NCBI GenBank assembly: GCA_034509755.1
Contig: CM067553.1
Location: 46,504,110 to 46,568,109, forward strand
Source: Anisodus tanguticus
Taxonomy: Eukaryota > Streptophyta > Magnoliopsida > Solanales > Solanaceae
Length of the DNA stretch: 64,000 nucleotides
Reading direction: 5' to 3'
Shown: piece after piece, positions 13,981-25,010 of the stretch
How the letters are laid out: each line of letters opens with the position of its first letter
Numbering within the stretch: the stretch's first letter is position 1
Notes under the pieces: generated by a model
What the model was told of the DNA's origin: nothing
Databases searched by the model: none
The model's input: only the letters and a program-made list of their open reading frames with translations
Made by a program: the position numbers and the translations under genes

Positions 13981-14148
13981 ACTTGCCTTAAACTAATGAG
14001 TAAGGAAAACAAAGCGGTCGGTGAGAGCCGGCCGCTGCGCTTGTGAAACTCAAATGTTTGCGCAAGAATTTATGGAGGGGTTATAGGCTGGTCAAGTGTT
14101 GACGCTGCCTACTTTGCAGAACTCACTTGTGCGGGCCTCCCAACCAAC
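13981..14148 (+). ncRNA. U12: U12 minor-spliceosomal snRNA
   Basis: The 5' part contains GCCTTAAACTAATGAGTAAG at 13985-14004, the highly conserved U12 block that pairs with the branch site of U12-type introns and with U6atac. A GC-rich stem-loop follows (GCGGTCGG...CCGGCCGC, 14013-14036). AATTTATGG at 14069-14077 fits an Sm-binding site, and the 3' stem-loop holds CCTACTTTGC, also conserved in animal U12. The ends are inferred: the 5' end from TATA spacing, the 3' end from the 3' box just downstream. The intact promoter, core and 3' box argue for a functional gene, not a pseudogene. Confidence 0.9.
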
Positions 14149-14149
14149 C

Positions 14150-14166
14150 CCCAATTCTCAGTTCAA
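14150..14166 (+). terminator. snRNA 3' box downstream of U12
   Basis: The sequence ends in AGTTCAA (14160-14166) preceded by CA dinucleotides, matching the plant U-snRNA 3'-end signal CA(N)3-10AGTNNAA. It lies a few bases after the last U12 stem, the expected place for directing 3'-end formation. Confidence 0.7.
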
Positions 14167-14772
14167 TATTTTTTGTTAAAATGCATAATTAATATAAACT
14201 AAAAATTATTTCAAATTTGATGGTAATTATGCAACAGTTTTTGACTACGGAAGAAATACATTGTTTCAAATTTGAAGTGCTATCTGTTACAAAAATCAGT
14301 GGGCTCGGCCTCCTTTAAAGCTTAAGAGGGACGGAATTATATGGAACGGAAACCTTAAAAGATGAATCTGATAGAGATTTATTTTTGAGAATGTTATTAG
14401 AGGGTTGTTTAATTGATCAAATCATAAGTTAATTTATGGCTTGCTACTGTTAATCAATTTAGTTAATAAAAATATATACTTCCACTTAAGAATTAGCGGG
14501 ATAGCCTTTTGTTAATACTTTGCCTGTTTCAAATACTCTCTTGAAAGATGATAGGAAGATCAATTTTGCTTGGTTAATGATGAGCAAGATTACCCTGTTT
14601 AGCACTTGTATTTCGTTTCACGGCATAATCATTTATGGTTTGTTTGCTCAAGCTTTGAAAATCTGCATATTTTGAAAAGAGTGTTTTTAGGAAAAATAAT
14701 GTTGGAGTTGTCGTTTGTGTTTTGGCTTAATCAATTTGAGGAACCCTTTTTCCAATATTAGTGCAGTACTCT

Positions 14773-14946
14773 CAGGGACGGAGCTAGTATTCGAGGTACG
14801 GGTTTAGCAGAATTCAATAATTTGATTCAAACTCCGTATTTGTATGTAAAAACTTATTTTATGTGTAAATAATCTTTTTCAGAACCCACTAAGTAAAAAA
14901 ATTATGATTCAAAACTCATAAACTAAAAATCCCGCTTCCGCCTCTG
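14773..14946. mobile_element. MITE, GGCGGAGCT family
   Basis: It starts with GGGACGGAGCTAG and ends with CGCTTCCGCCTCTGA. The interior includes CAGAACCCACTAAGTAAAAA. Related copies lie at 43881-44027 and 48981-49163, and a partial one near 15414-15580. Confidence 0.5.
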
Positions 14947-15413
14947 AGTACTTTGTGCTTGACCAATATACCAAAGTGTTACTGGATTTTTTTTTTTAGC
15001 TTCTTAAAAACAACTTCTACTAATCAAAAACACTTGCTCTTTTCCTAAAAACTTAATCAAACACCTCAAATTTCTAAAATAAACACTTTTTAAATTGAAA
15101 AAAGAACACTTTTACCTTCCCTAAGCTTGGTCAAGCTATTAATCTTATCTCATATGCACGAGTGTTGAACTGATGCAGTATGGAGGCCTTCACAACTGGC
15201 TCTTAAGGAGTATGACTGTTCCAGTTTAAGTCACCTAAGACTGGCAATTGCCAAAAATGAGTGTCACGGATACCATTAAAGCCTATGCTTGTCCAGATAT
15301 AACTGGCACTGGTTTATCATGTAAAGTGGCCTACAAATGGTTTAGGTAACTCTTACTTCTACATTATATACCAGAAGTTGCAGGGTTCTTGAACTTGGAG
15401 AGGTCCTTCCGGG

Positions 15414-15580
15414 TGGCGGAGCCTGGAATTTGAGCAAGGGGATTCGAAAAAATGTAAAAATGTCACATCTAAAATATAAACATATATCAAGGGGATTCAC
15501 TAGTTTTTATGATATATAAAAATTATTTTTACCCTTTTTACACAATGTAAAGGAATTCAATTGAACCCCTTCACCAAAGG
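15414..15580. mobile_element. Partial MITE, GGCGGAGCT family
   Basis: It begins GTGGCGGAGCCTGG and continues with GGGGATTC-containing AT-rich sequence and GAACCCCTTCACC. The matching inverted end is not clear, so this is a partial or diverged copy. Confidence 0.4.
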
Positions 15581-16381
15581 TAACTACTCTGGTGCATCTC
15601 CTTACTTTTTCTGGGACACAGGTGAGATTACTCATCAATCGTCCTACGAATTTGAAGTTTATGAGTTCCTACAATAATCTTAATTTACAATATCAACTGA
15701 ATTCATAATCAAATATTTATAAATATTTAGTGAACTTTGTAATACAGGATATGAACAAAAGTTACGTAAGCTAACCTTTGGATCTGCCCCTGCCTGCCCT
15801 AAGGCCTTGTCGGCCATAACTTGCTGACAACAGAGCACGGTCCTCTCCTTGGACTTAGTCGGAAAGGTATGTGTTCAGTATGTCACTTACTTCTTTAGTA
15901 GGACGGAGGTACCATTCCTCACGTGTTGTCCCTAGAAATGGGAGACTCTTCCAATGGAGTTATCCCATTGACAACACAATCTCGAAATCTTTATTGCACG
16001 TGAGGTTAAATTTAGAATAGACTGGTCGTTTGGGAGATTGTTCAGTACTTCACTTGAGGTCTTGTCTATCTTCAAAAAGTATAAGTTCCTGGAGTTACAC
16101 CAAGGGTGTGTCCGGTTTTCCTCTGAAAATGTTTTCCTGGAAAATGTGTTGTTGAAAAATAAGTGAATTTCTTATTTATTTTCTCATGTTCGGTTGGTTA
16201 GTACAAAATATTTTTCGGAAAATACTCACCAAATCCCGTGTGATTAAAAACAACCTGTAAAGCATGACAAGACAATAAAGTGAAAATGAATTGAAAGATG
16301 CATTCGCAGTTCAGGAGAGTTCAAGACAAGGAACTTGAAGGTTTACACAAGCTTCCGATTTTTGTAGGTCATATGTTATTT

Positions 16382-16575
16382 TAGGCGGTCTTGGAGCAAA
16401 GATAAAGTTGTTTCCGTGTGACCTTTTGATCATGGGTTCTAACCGTGTAATCAGCCAATGATGCTTGCGTCATGATAGTCTGTCTATATTACACCCCCTT
16501 AGATTGTGGCCTTTCTATGAGTCCTTCATGAATGTAGGATGCTTCATGCACTGAGCTGTCCTTTATATGTTATTT
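16382..16575 (+). mobile_element. tRNA-derived SINE (degenerate)
   Basis: It carries a degenerate box A region (GGAGCAAAGATAAAG), a box B-like GGGTTCTAACC, and a 3' end (ATGCACTGAGCTGTCCTTT) matching the 3' end of the SINE at 17660-17955. These 3' ends resemble the common Solanaceae 'GTGCACCGGGCTGCCC' SINE terminus. Confidence 0.6.
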
Positions 16576-16791
16576 TGCGCTGATAACTAATTCAACTAAT
16601 CCTATAATTTTTTTGAAAATGAAAAGAAATGCTAGTCGGCTGGACGAAGTTGTATCTTGCATTATGCTAAACCTGTAAACTAAATACAAGATCAGGAAAA
16701 ACTAGTGAGTTATGAATATACCTATTGTATAGTCAATCAATCAGACACATGTTTACAGCTGATTGCTCGACGATAGCTAAGTAGATAAATT

Positions 16792-17106
16792 GCTACTATA
16801 GCGAGTAGCGACATGCTTGTTGGTGCTCTAAATTCGTCCACTGAATTTAACTTATATACACTGATAATGTAAAGAATTTTCACATTATAAAAATTTGCTA
16901 CTGTAGCGAGTAGCAACATGTTTTCTGGTGCCCTAGATTCGTCCACATGATTTACCTTATATAGACGGATAGTGTAAATAATTTTTACAGTATAAAAATT
17001 TGCTACTATAGCGAGTATCAACATGCTTTCTGGTGCCCTAGATTCGCCCACTGAATTTAACTTATATACATTGATAGTGTAAAGAATTTTTACATTATAG
17101 CTGTAT
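16792..17106. repeat. Tandem repeat, 3 copies of 105 bp
   Basis: The anchor GCTACTATAGCGAGTA begins at 16792, 16897 and 17002, a strict 105-base period. Each unit includes CTGAATTTAACTTATATACA and an imperfect palindrome around AGTGTAAAGAATTTTTACA. Because 105 is a multiple of three, a spurious repetitive open frame runs across it on the minus strand. A related unit without the anchor occurs at about 18170-18260. Confidence 0.85.
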
Positions 17107-17659
17107 TTTAACCTATAATAGCAGGTTACCTGTCTTATTCTTTCGGTTATTAATGCCACTTTTTGTGGACAGTTACTGAGTTTTTTAAACTGTTGTCCAC
17201 TTTTGGGTTATTTCCCAATATCTGGACAAAATCATCAAGTGGAGGCTGCTGCCTATGACAATTCTAAAAGACAAAGAAATGGTCATTCACAAATCTCCTC
17301 TAATCCCCTCTCCACCAATTATCATTCATCTCTCACGTGGGACTCTTCATTCTTGGTCCTACAACTACTATAATTCTATTTGTGTACACTATATGATTTT
17401 ATTCCACTACTCAACTCAGCTCATGATCTTTTATCATACACTACAATTCATTTGCATTTGATCTCATATAATATTTTCTTGAACTTTCTTTTGTGAAGAT
17501 CAGATACTAACCTATCTGATCTTTTGTAGATTAAGATAGATTGATTTTCACTTCGTGCTTTCTGATTTTTGACCACTCACCAATAATTATCAACTTCTCA
17601 TCATGATACTTCAAAGAACTTGCAAGGGTCCTCTTTTTCACTTCTTGATTCTATATTTC

Positions 17660-17955
17660 AAGGAGAGACGCTTTAGAGTAACGGTAAAGTTGTCTCCGTG
17701 CCACCTGTAGGTCACGGGTTCGAATTGTAGAATCAGACCTTTGATGATTGTGTCTCACAGGTTCGAGCCGTAGAATCGACCACTGATGGTTGCGTCCGTG
17801 TGACCTATAGGTCCCGAATTAGAGCCGTAGATCAGCCACTGATGGTTGAGTCCGAGTAGGTTTCCTGCATCACACCCCCTAGATAGGGTACAACCCTTTC
17901 CCGGATCCTGCGTGAATGCGGGGTACTTAGTGAACCAGGCTGTCCTTTTCTTTAT
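17660..17955 (+). mobile_element. tRNA-derived SINE with triplicated box B region
   Basis: The box A-like TTTAGAGTAACGGTAAAG is followed by CACGGGTTCGAATTG (box B), then a second block with AGGTTCGAGCCGTAG and a third, decayed block with ATTAGAGCCGTAG. Each block is followed by a GACCNNTGATG-type stretch. The 3' end reads GGGGTACTTAGTGAACCAGG then CTGTCC. It lies directly upstream of the TIGR01589-type exon, probably in its 5' intron. Confidence 0.7.
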
Positions 17956-18047
17956 TCTGTATTTGAAATTTGGGAACCCTTTTTTTGGGATTATTTTGAT
18001 GTGTTTGTTCCTATTATGTACTAACCTGATTGTCCTTGATGTGTTAG

Positions 18048-18909
18048 GTGCAGCACCTGATAGAGAAGTGCCTAATTTTTCACATGACTAAAGAGGAGTG
18101 CATGGAGGCCCTTTCCAAACATGCAAATATCAAACCTGTCATCTCTGTTACCGGTTAGTGCTGTAATCTTTCACTGGATTTAACTTTATATTGGCTGATA
18201 ATGTACAGAAGTTTTATACTATTGGTGTATTTTAACCTATTGTAATAGGTAACCTGCCCTATTTTCTAGACTATTAATCTCACTTACTATGGATGATTAC
18301 CTATAGTTCTCTTTTAGGTAACCTAGTAGTGTATAAAAATTAAACTCTTTTTCATTCGAGGTAATCTCGTGCCACTGCTACTATTCCTACTCATGCATGC
18401 ACAAATTTTCACTATGAGGGACTTTGAAAACCATAAGCTAAGAATACTTTTAACAGTTACAAACTATGTTGCTCAAACTCTTCAAAAATATCTTCCGGTG
18501 TGGGTTGGATCCTCCAAAAGCTATGCATTTCTTTGGAGGACCTGATACGGGTACGCTAACATTTTTGGAGGGTCTGAGAGCTTTTCAAGAGTAGTGATTA
18601 ATAAAAACTCTGCAGAAAGCTTTTGAAGCCTTCTATTACAGAAGTTTTGATAATTAAGCTTCAAATACTTATCCCCTTCAACTTGATAGATGTATATTAG
18701 CTTATTAACTGCTCATAATTGCTATAGGTCATTATGATACTGATTTGTATTTTGCAGTGTGGAATGAGTTAGAGAAAGAGAACAGAGAGTTCTTCGAGGC
18801 ATACACTCAATCACATAACAAAGATCGTGACACAGAGGCAGAGGCAAGTACAATGATTCGGAAATTGTTATTGGATCAAGATCATACTAAATATTCAAAG
18901 AACGAATGA
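18048..18909 (+). CDS. Small plant-specific protein, TIGR01589-type (C-terminal exons)
   Basis: Two exons are clear: 18048-18153 (after TTAG, ending before GTTAGT) and 18758-18909 (after TTTGCAG, ending in TGA). They join in phase to give 85 residues plus stop. The protein begins VQHLIEKCLIFHMTKEECME, then a KHANIKPVIS stretch and WNELEKENREFFEAY. This matches the plant domain TIGR01589 (hydrophobic, then an 'E-x-C', then a W-x-x-L-E-x-E-N-x-x-F-F core), whose biochemical role is unknown. The tail (DTEAEASTMIRKLLLDQ) is charged. Relatives usually start with a short exon encoding a few residues before VQ; I could not identify it, and a start at the internal ATG (18081) is the alternative. The SINE and tandem repeat upstream probably lie in the first intron. 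Confidence 0.72.
18475..18590. mobile_element. MITE, TATGTTGCTCGGACTC family, copy 1
   Basis: It starts TATGTTGCTCAAACTCTTC and contains GGATCCTCCAAAAGCTATGC and TTTGGAGGACCTGA, the diagnostic inverted inner block. It sits inside the intron of the TIGR01589-type gene. Sister copies are at 19221-19316 and 20833-20952. Confidence 0.65.
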
Positions 18910-20608
18910 CATATAATCGTACAAGCGACGTTTATATAGCCTTTGAGTTCTCTGTTGGCGCACGTGCATTGTTGCAGGTGTTACTAATATTAAAGAAACT
19001 ACATTCAAGCAAGTCAAGGAGTATATCTGTCAGTGTATAGACCTTAAAGGCATGGTAGCCTAAGCATCGAGGTGATGTCCGGACCTAAAAGATGCCTTGT
19101 GAGCCGTAAATCCTATTGTATTTATTATATTCGTCACACGCTGGCAAACTCAAAGGCAATTGCTACTTGAAATACTAATATGTCTCTGCATAGACAAAAC
19201 TATGCAGGTAGCTATGGTAAAAATGTCTTTGGGTGCATGTCGAATCTTCCAAAAGTAGTACATTTTTGAAGGGTCAGACATGGGACAATATTTTTGGAAA
19301 GTCCGAGCAGCATAGGTAGGTTGTAGTATTATGTGGGCCCCTATTGAAATGTTCACTATACTATATGCTTATTCAATCAGCTCCCAAATCCCAAGTTGAG
19401 TACATATATCTGAAAATTGTTCAAGCAAGTTGGTGTTAATGAGCCAAAATCTTAAGGATGTATCATGGCACTGTTGGAATCTTTTGTTTCCTCTGTCAGG
19501 TGTTGCCTAGTGAATTTGGGCCTCTAGCTGTCTTGTAGTGCTGTACAAAATTGTTCATGTGACATGTGATTTCCTTGTTATTTAGCAATTAATGAAGTGT
19601 AACATGTGGGGGCTACTTGTTCATTTTCATGTTACAATCATGCACCTTTTGGAATATGAACTTAATAATGCGGTTTGGTAAAAAGTTATCATAAATTAAC
19701 CAAGTTTTACGCTAGTTGTCAATCTAGTGCTACTCTCCATTACTCGGGCATGGAACAATGCTCACCTTAATCCTACACTTTGGCAACTACGAACTAAGAC
19801 TCTTCAAAAGAAAAGCTATGTTCACTACATGCACATTCACCTTAAGGGCTAACCCAAGACTACGACCGCCCTCACCCAGGCAAAGTTAAATGGAACGATA
19901 GAGTAATGATTCATATTGTTTACCTTTGTTATTGTAACTTATAGTAAATGCAATTAATTTTTTATCTCTTTCCCGCTAAACCGTCCTTCAAATGACAGTT
20001 TTCAGATTAAGAAAATGTGTTGGAGCTCATGGTTAGATAGGACAAGTCATGGTATAGGGTTTGTGTGGCCAGGGTTAGGTTGTTGAGGGGACAAGTCAGG
20101 GGTCTGAGAGGGGTTATTGGGGTGGGGTATTTTTTTTTCACTCCACACGTATCAACAAGGTGTGACTTAACGATTAATGAAGAAGAAGATTCTGCAAAAT
20201 ACTCGCGAAGTGCACAAACAGACCTAAAATTACTCTAATTCAAAACTTTACACACTACATTAAGCATGTCCTTTTTTCTTTTCTCCTTGATCTTAGTATC
20301 TCTTTTCAACTAAACTAAATGATGAGTGCAAAAGCTTTAGTATAACATCTCTTCAACTGACTTAGCTATATCAATCTAGCAATTCTGTATAGCAAAAACT
20401 GAAGCAAAAGATTAACAACCAACACATTACATTAGCTAATACGAGTTTCAGAACATGACTCATTTATTAGACACAAGGAGCAGTACAAGGATGATCGATC
20501 TACAGACCACGACGAACAATGTTTAGATCTTACTATAGATACATTCATAATGCTGCACCCTCAAACTGCTAACTACCCGAGACAACGCGATCATAGTTTT
20601 GAGTCGGA
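18910..20608. other. Intergenic region between TIGR01589-type gene and DHAR
   Basis: No gene seen. It includes the 3' flank of the plus-strand gene, one MITE (19221-19316) and low-complexity sequence. The two flanking genes converge. Some sequence just below 20609 is presumably the DHAR 3' UTR. Confidence 0.4.
19221..19316. mobile_element. MITE, TATGTTGCTCGGACTC family, copy 2 (left end missing)
   Basis: GTCGAATCTTCCAAAAGTAG, ATTTTTGAAGGGTCAGACA and the right end AAAGTCCGAGCAGCATAG match the family. The left end is truncated or diverged. Confidence 0.6.
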
Positions 20609-23600
20609 TCATGGATTGACCTTTGGAGCCCACCCTGCGATGACATACTTTTCTTCAGCCTTGGTTTTCTTGAAAGACACTCGCTCGAAGAGCAACTGCA
20701 GAAGGAGAACAAAAAGTTGTCAACTCTTGCACCACTTCCGCTTTTGTTTCAGAGAGTTAGAAGACATGACATCCATAGCACAAGCAAAGGCATTGATAGA
20801 GAATCGAAAGAATATGCAATCATAATATCAGCTACGTTTCTCGGACTCTCCAAATTTGTTGCCGCACCTGTGTCTGATCCTCTAAAAATGCACTAGCTTT
20901 GGAGGATCCAACATGCATGCGTGACATTTTTGAAGAGTCTAGGCAACATAGACTATCAACAGCTAAACATGAATTGTTTTGTTGTTTTCATAATAGAATC
21001 ACACACTATCAAGACACTCAACATAGGAGGAAGCAACAAATCAACAAATGCCAAGTTTTGTACCATACTCGAAATTGAAGCTTAGTACCATACTCGAAAT
21101 TGAAGCTTACTTTGAATTAGGAATGTTGTTGAAAGTAAAATCTCAAGAAGGTAAAGTTTTAAGACCACCATAAAAAAGTAAGAGCAACTCTGTGAAAATA
21201 TGAGAGTATTCCTGTTTCGAGACAACTATTTCCTACACAAAAAGTATTTCAAATCATTGGTCTACTCTACTAAAGGAAAACGAATGCCATCTGTTGGCTA
21301 GAGAAATACAAAGAAATTGCAGGTATCAGTCAAACAGTCAAATTCATTATAATTCTCTACTATTGTAAGAATTACAATATGCTTAATAATCTCAAAATTG
21401 TCTCTACTCCACACAAGAAATGTCCTCAACACCCACAGACAAGCAGATACCAACCATGCACGCACACACAGAAACAAAGAGTATACCTTAATGTAATTAC
21501 GCACATGACTCAAGCTTTCAGGCACACTCCACTTCTTGAAGTGGCCAAGAGCCACCTCGAGATGGTACAGTTTTGGAGCCAAGCTCATATCAACTGAACA
21601 AATATTCTGTCCATTGACATATGGTCCCTGATAAAATTCACAACCAATAGAAGTTAACATCATGGTAAAAATGAGAGACACATCTCAAGTAAAAACTATA
21701 AGATAGTTCAATGAAAACAACATACATGAGCCTTCAGATGCTCTTCCAAAGCCTTTAATTCATCAAGCAGAGCCTGCTCAGTACCATCACTAGGATCCTT
21801 GCTCTTCAGAAATGAGACGAAGGTAGGAAATATTTTCGAGCCCCTGCAATCCCGAATAAGTCATATCAATGAAAAGAATAGGAAACAGCAACAGACGCTA
21901 GCTCATTGCCATGAGTATAGAGACGATCATGTAAAAGGAAATACTCAATAGACAAACAAAATAATTACTCCTTCGTTCCATATTGAATGTCCATTTTGAC
22001 TTGGCATATTAAGATGAGAATCTAAAGGTGAAAAGTATGAAGCAAAATGGTAACTTTTGTTTCTGCATACAAGAGAAATGTTGTATCAAGTAACAGAAAA
22101 TTAAGATGTATAAGGTGGTGTTTGGTTCAAAAGTTTGAAAGAGAGTTTTTGCATAACTTCTTTTAGGTTGTTGTTAGAACTGTTTCTCAACCAAATGCCA
22201 CCTAAGACGTTTGAGATAGACAAAACATAATATGTTAATTCAATTTGGAACATAGGAGGAATGAGTTTTTGCATGATCTAAAGAAAATCAAGCGACAAAA
22301 GTGAAGAGAACTATCACAAAGCTCATCTAAAATGTTGCTTGCAGAAAGTGCAGAAACCTAAGACGAATTCACAAATCAAAACATACTTCACCCCAAGGAA
22401 AAAGAAAAAAAGGTTGGCGAAGTAAAAACAAGAAACCTTTTTGCAGAATTTGGAAGGAAATGCCATTTAAAGTAATTGGAAACAGCAACACTGTAAAAGG
22501 CTTCCACCTTTAATTTCAATAGGGAATTCGAGACAGAAAATGTCAGAAAATTGTCGTCTTCTTTTATTTTAATAATAACTTGTGCTACATATAACATGAA
22601 ATTTCAATTTATATGCATATTCATGACCCAAAACACTAAAATCTAAAGCACATTCAGAGATGCAGCCAATAAAACTAGCAAAGAAATATGGGCAGTGTAG
22701 TAAACTTATTTAAACACAAGGAAAAAAAGAAGAGTAAAACATACACAGAAGCAAACTCAGGGGGAGCAATGAGAGAGGGATTCGGGTATTTCTCTTCAAT
22801 AAGTCCAACAATAACATCAGAATCAGGGATCCATTTGTCACCAAAATTGATCACTGGAACTTTCCCTTCTGGGTTCACCTCCAAGAACCTAAAATCACAA
22901 TCCAAAACAAAATTTTCAGTGTCACAATGAAAAACAATGTAATCTTTGAACCAAAAAAGTAATTTTGCTTCAAATTTACCATTTGGGCTTGTCACTAACA
23001 TTGATCAAGTGCATCTTGTAAGTCACTTTCTTTTCCTCCAATGTCAGAAGTACCCTTTGACTAAATGGACCTTAATATCACAAAACCATCACAACATCAG
23101 AAAAATTCAAACAAAACCCATGAAAATTTGCTCTAAACACATACACACACACACACACACTAAAACAAGGGTATAAATCTTAGAGAGCAACACATCATAA
23201 TCTCAGAAGTACCGTTTGGCTAAATGGACTTAGAATCAATAAACCTCACTAATTCAGAAAAATTGAAACCAAACCCAAGAAAATTTGCCCAAAACACACA
23301 CACACACACTAAAACAAGAGTATAAATCTTAAAGAGCAAAAAATTACAGTCTTTAGAAGTACCCCTTAGCTAAATGTACATTAGAATCACAAACCCATCA
23401 CAAATTCAGAAAAATTAAAACTAAACCCATAAAAATTTGCAAAACCGAAACACACACACACAAACTAAACAATGGTATAAATCTTAAAGAGCAAAAAGTT
23501 ACAGTCTTTAGAAGTACCCTTTGATTAAATGTACCTTAGAATCACAAATTCTTAAACCAAACCCATGAAAATTTGCCCCAAAAAAAAACAAGGTTATAAA

Positions 23601-24736
23601 TCTTAGTGCAAGAGATTACATTACAGTCTCATAAGTACCCTTTAACTAAATGGACTTAGAATCACAAACCCATAAAAATTTGCCCAAGAAAACAACACAC
23701 ACACAAAAGGGTATGCATATATCACAAAAGGGGCGAGAATTTACAGTCTTTAGAAGTACCCTTTAGCTAAATGTACCTTAGAATCAAGAAACACATCACA
23801 AATTTAGAATAAAATTCAAACAAAACCCATGAAAATTTGCCCAAAAAAACAACTCACACAAAAGGGTATGCATAAATCTTAAAGAACAAAAAGTTACAGT
23901 CTTTAGAAATACCCTTTAGCTAAATGTACCTTAGAATCAATTAAACACATCACAAATTCAGAATAAATTCAAACAAAACCCATGAAAATTTGCCCAAAAA
24001 AACAAAAGCACCCAAAAGGGTATGCAAAAATCTCAAAAAGGGCAAGAAAGATTAGTCTTTAGAAGCACCCCTTAGCTAAATGTACCTTAGAATCAAGAAA
24101 CCATCACAAATTCAGAAAAATTCAAACCAACCCATCAAAATTTACCCCCAAAAAACAAAACACAAAACACAAACAAAAAAGTATGCATATATCACAAAGG
24201 GCGAGAAACTACAGTCTCAGATGCACCCTTTAGCTAAATGGACCATAGAATCAAGAAACCATCCCAAATTAAGAAAAATTCAATCCAAACCCGTGAAATT
24301 TTCCCCCAAACACACACTAAAACAAGGGTATAAATCTCAAAGAGCAAAAAGTTACAGTCTTTAGAAAGTACCCTTTAGCTAAATGTACCTTAAAATCACA
24401 AACCCCATCACAAATTCAGAAAAAATCAAACCCAACCCATAAAATTTGCAAAAAGAAAAAAGAAAAGGAAACACACAAATTAAACAAGGGTATAAGTCAC
24501 ATAGAGCAAGATATTACATTCTCAGAACTACCCTTTGGCTAAATGCACCTTAGAATCAAGAAACCATCACTAATTCAGAAAAATTCAAACCAACCCATCA
24601 AAATTTGCCCCCAAAAAACAAAACACAAACACAAAAGGGTGTGCATAATAAATCTCAAAAAAGGGTGAGAGAAATTACAATCTCCGAGAACATTAGGGGC
24701 ACCAACAGCAGCCTTCACACAAACTTCAACACCCAT
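20609..24736 (-). CDS. DHAR: Dehydroascorbate reductase (GST superfamily), 6 exons
   Basis: DHAR reduces dehydroascorbate to ascorbate using glutathione (ascorbate-glutathione cycle). Exons on the minus strand, 5' to 3': 24736-24679, 23070-22980, 22888-22745, 21843-21726, 21627-21487 and 20695-20609. All introns are GT-AG and phases agree, giving 212 residues, the normal length. It begins MGVEVCVKAAVGAPNVLGDC. Cys20 in GDCPFSQR is the catalytic thiol, and FLEVNPEGKVPVI with PDSDVIV forms the thioredoxin-fold glutathione site. The helical C-terminal domain includes NICSVDMSLAPKLYHLEVAL and ends in VIAGWAPKVNP. There is no transit peptide, so it is probably the cytosolic isoform. Intron 1 (23071-24678) is a tandem array and intron 3 holds a MITE. 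The frame is intact. Confidence 0.95.
20833..20952. mobile_element. MITE, TATGTTGCTCGGACTC family, copy 3, in DHAR intron 5
   Basis: It runs from TTTCTCGGACTCTCCAAAT to AAGAGTCTAGGCAACATA with the inner GATCCTCTAAAAATGCACTA / TTTGGAGGATCCAACATGC inverted block. It lies wholly inside the last DHAR intron. Confidence 0.7.
21059..21108. repeat. 25-bp perfect tandem duplication in DHAR intron 5
   Basis: GTACCATACTCGAAATTGAA followed by GCTTA occurs twice back to back with no differences that I can see, so the duplication is probably recent. Confidence 0.85.
21968..22260. mobile_element. Stowaway-like MITE in DHAR intron 3
   Basis: The left end is TA then CTCCTTCGTTCCATATTGAA, and the right end is TCAATTTGGAACATAGGAGG, an imperfect inverted repeat. 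The interior near 22113 (GGTGGTGTTTGGTTC) resembles another MITE end, so the element may be composite. Confidence 0.6.
23071..24678 (-). repeat. Tandem array of intron-like units forming DHAR intron 1
   Basis: The intron consists of eleven intron-like segments separated by ten short blocks that resemble the exon 1/exon 2 junction. The block core (plus strand CTAAATG) recurs at 23220, 23370, 23525, 23646, 23767, 23920, 24076, 24234, 24379 and 24539, and in true exon 2 at 23061, with spacing of 121-160 bases. On the gene strand a typical block reads AAG, GTACATTTAGCTAAAGGG, TACTTCTAAAGACT, GTAAT: an acceptor-like end, about 32 exon-like bases resembling the exon 2 start, then an exon 1-like donor. 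Between blocks lie poly-A/AC-rich stretches with (CA)n runs. Confidence 0.9.
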
Positions 24737-24805
24737 AACTTCACTAGACAACTCACAAAATCGATTTCTGGAATTGTGTGTGTGTGAGGTGTGCAACAGC
24801 GTCTA

Positions 24806-24815
24806 TTTAAGGCAT
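24806..24815 (-). promoter_or_regulatory. Possible TATA box of DHAR
   Basis: On the minus strand CCTTAAATAGACG lies about 75 bases upstream of the DHAR start codon, a reasonable TATA position. A TGTGTGTG run sits in the 5' UTR between them. Confidence 0.5.
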
Positions 24816-24954
24816 TTTCCACATGTCTAATTCTCATAGCTTGGGTCACGTTACAAATTTGTGTTCACAGAGGTGGACGAATATGGTCCTTTTTTGTGAA
24901 AAATGATTCTTTTTTTTTTCCTTTTTGTGAAAATGGTTTCTTTGGCATATAGTA

Positions 24955-25010
24955 AAAGGTAAGCCCGGTGCATCCCGTGTTCACGCAAGGTTCAGGAAGG
25001 TTACATCCAA
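24955..25010 (-). mobile_element. SINE 3'-end fragment
   Basis: Reverse-complemented it reads TGCGTGAACACGGGATGCAC then CGGGCTTACCTTTT, matching the 3' terminus of the SINE at 17660-17955. Another such fragment lies at 9667-9702 (+) in SULTR4 intron 10. Confidence 0.55.

Noticed and set aside
23140..24500. Repeated short blocks considered as a CRISPR-like array
   Set aside because: The spacers are not unique: they are diverged copies of one intron body with AC runs, in a plant gene. It is a tandem duplication.
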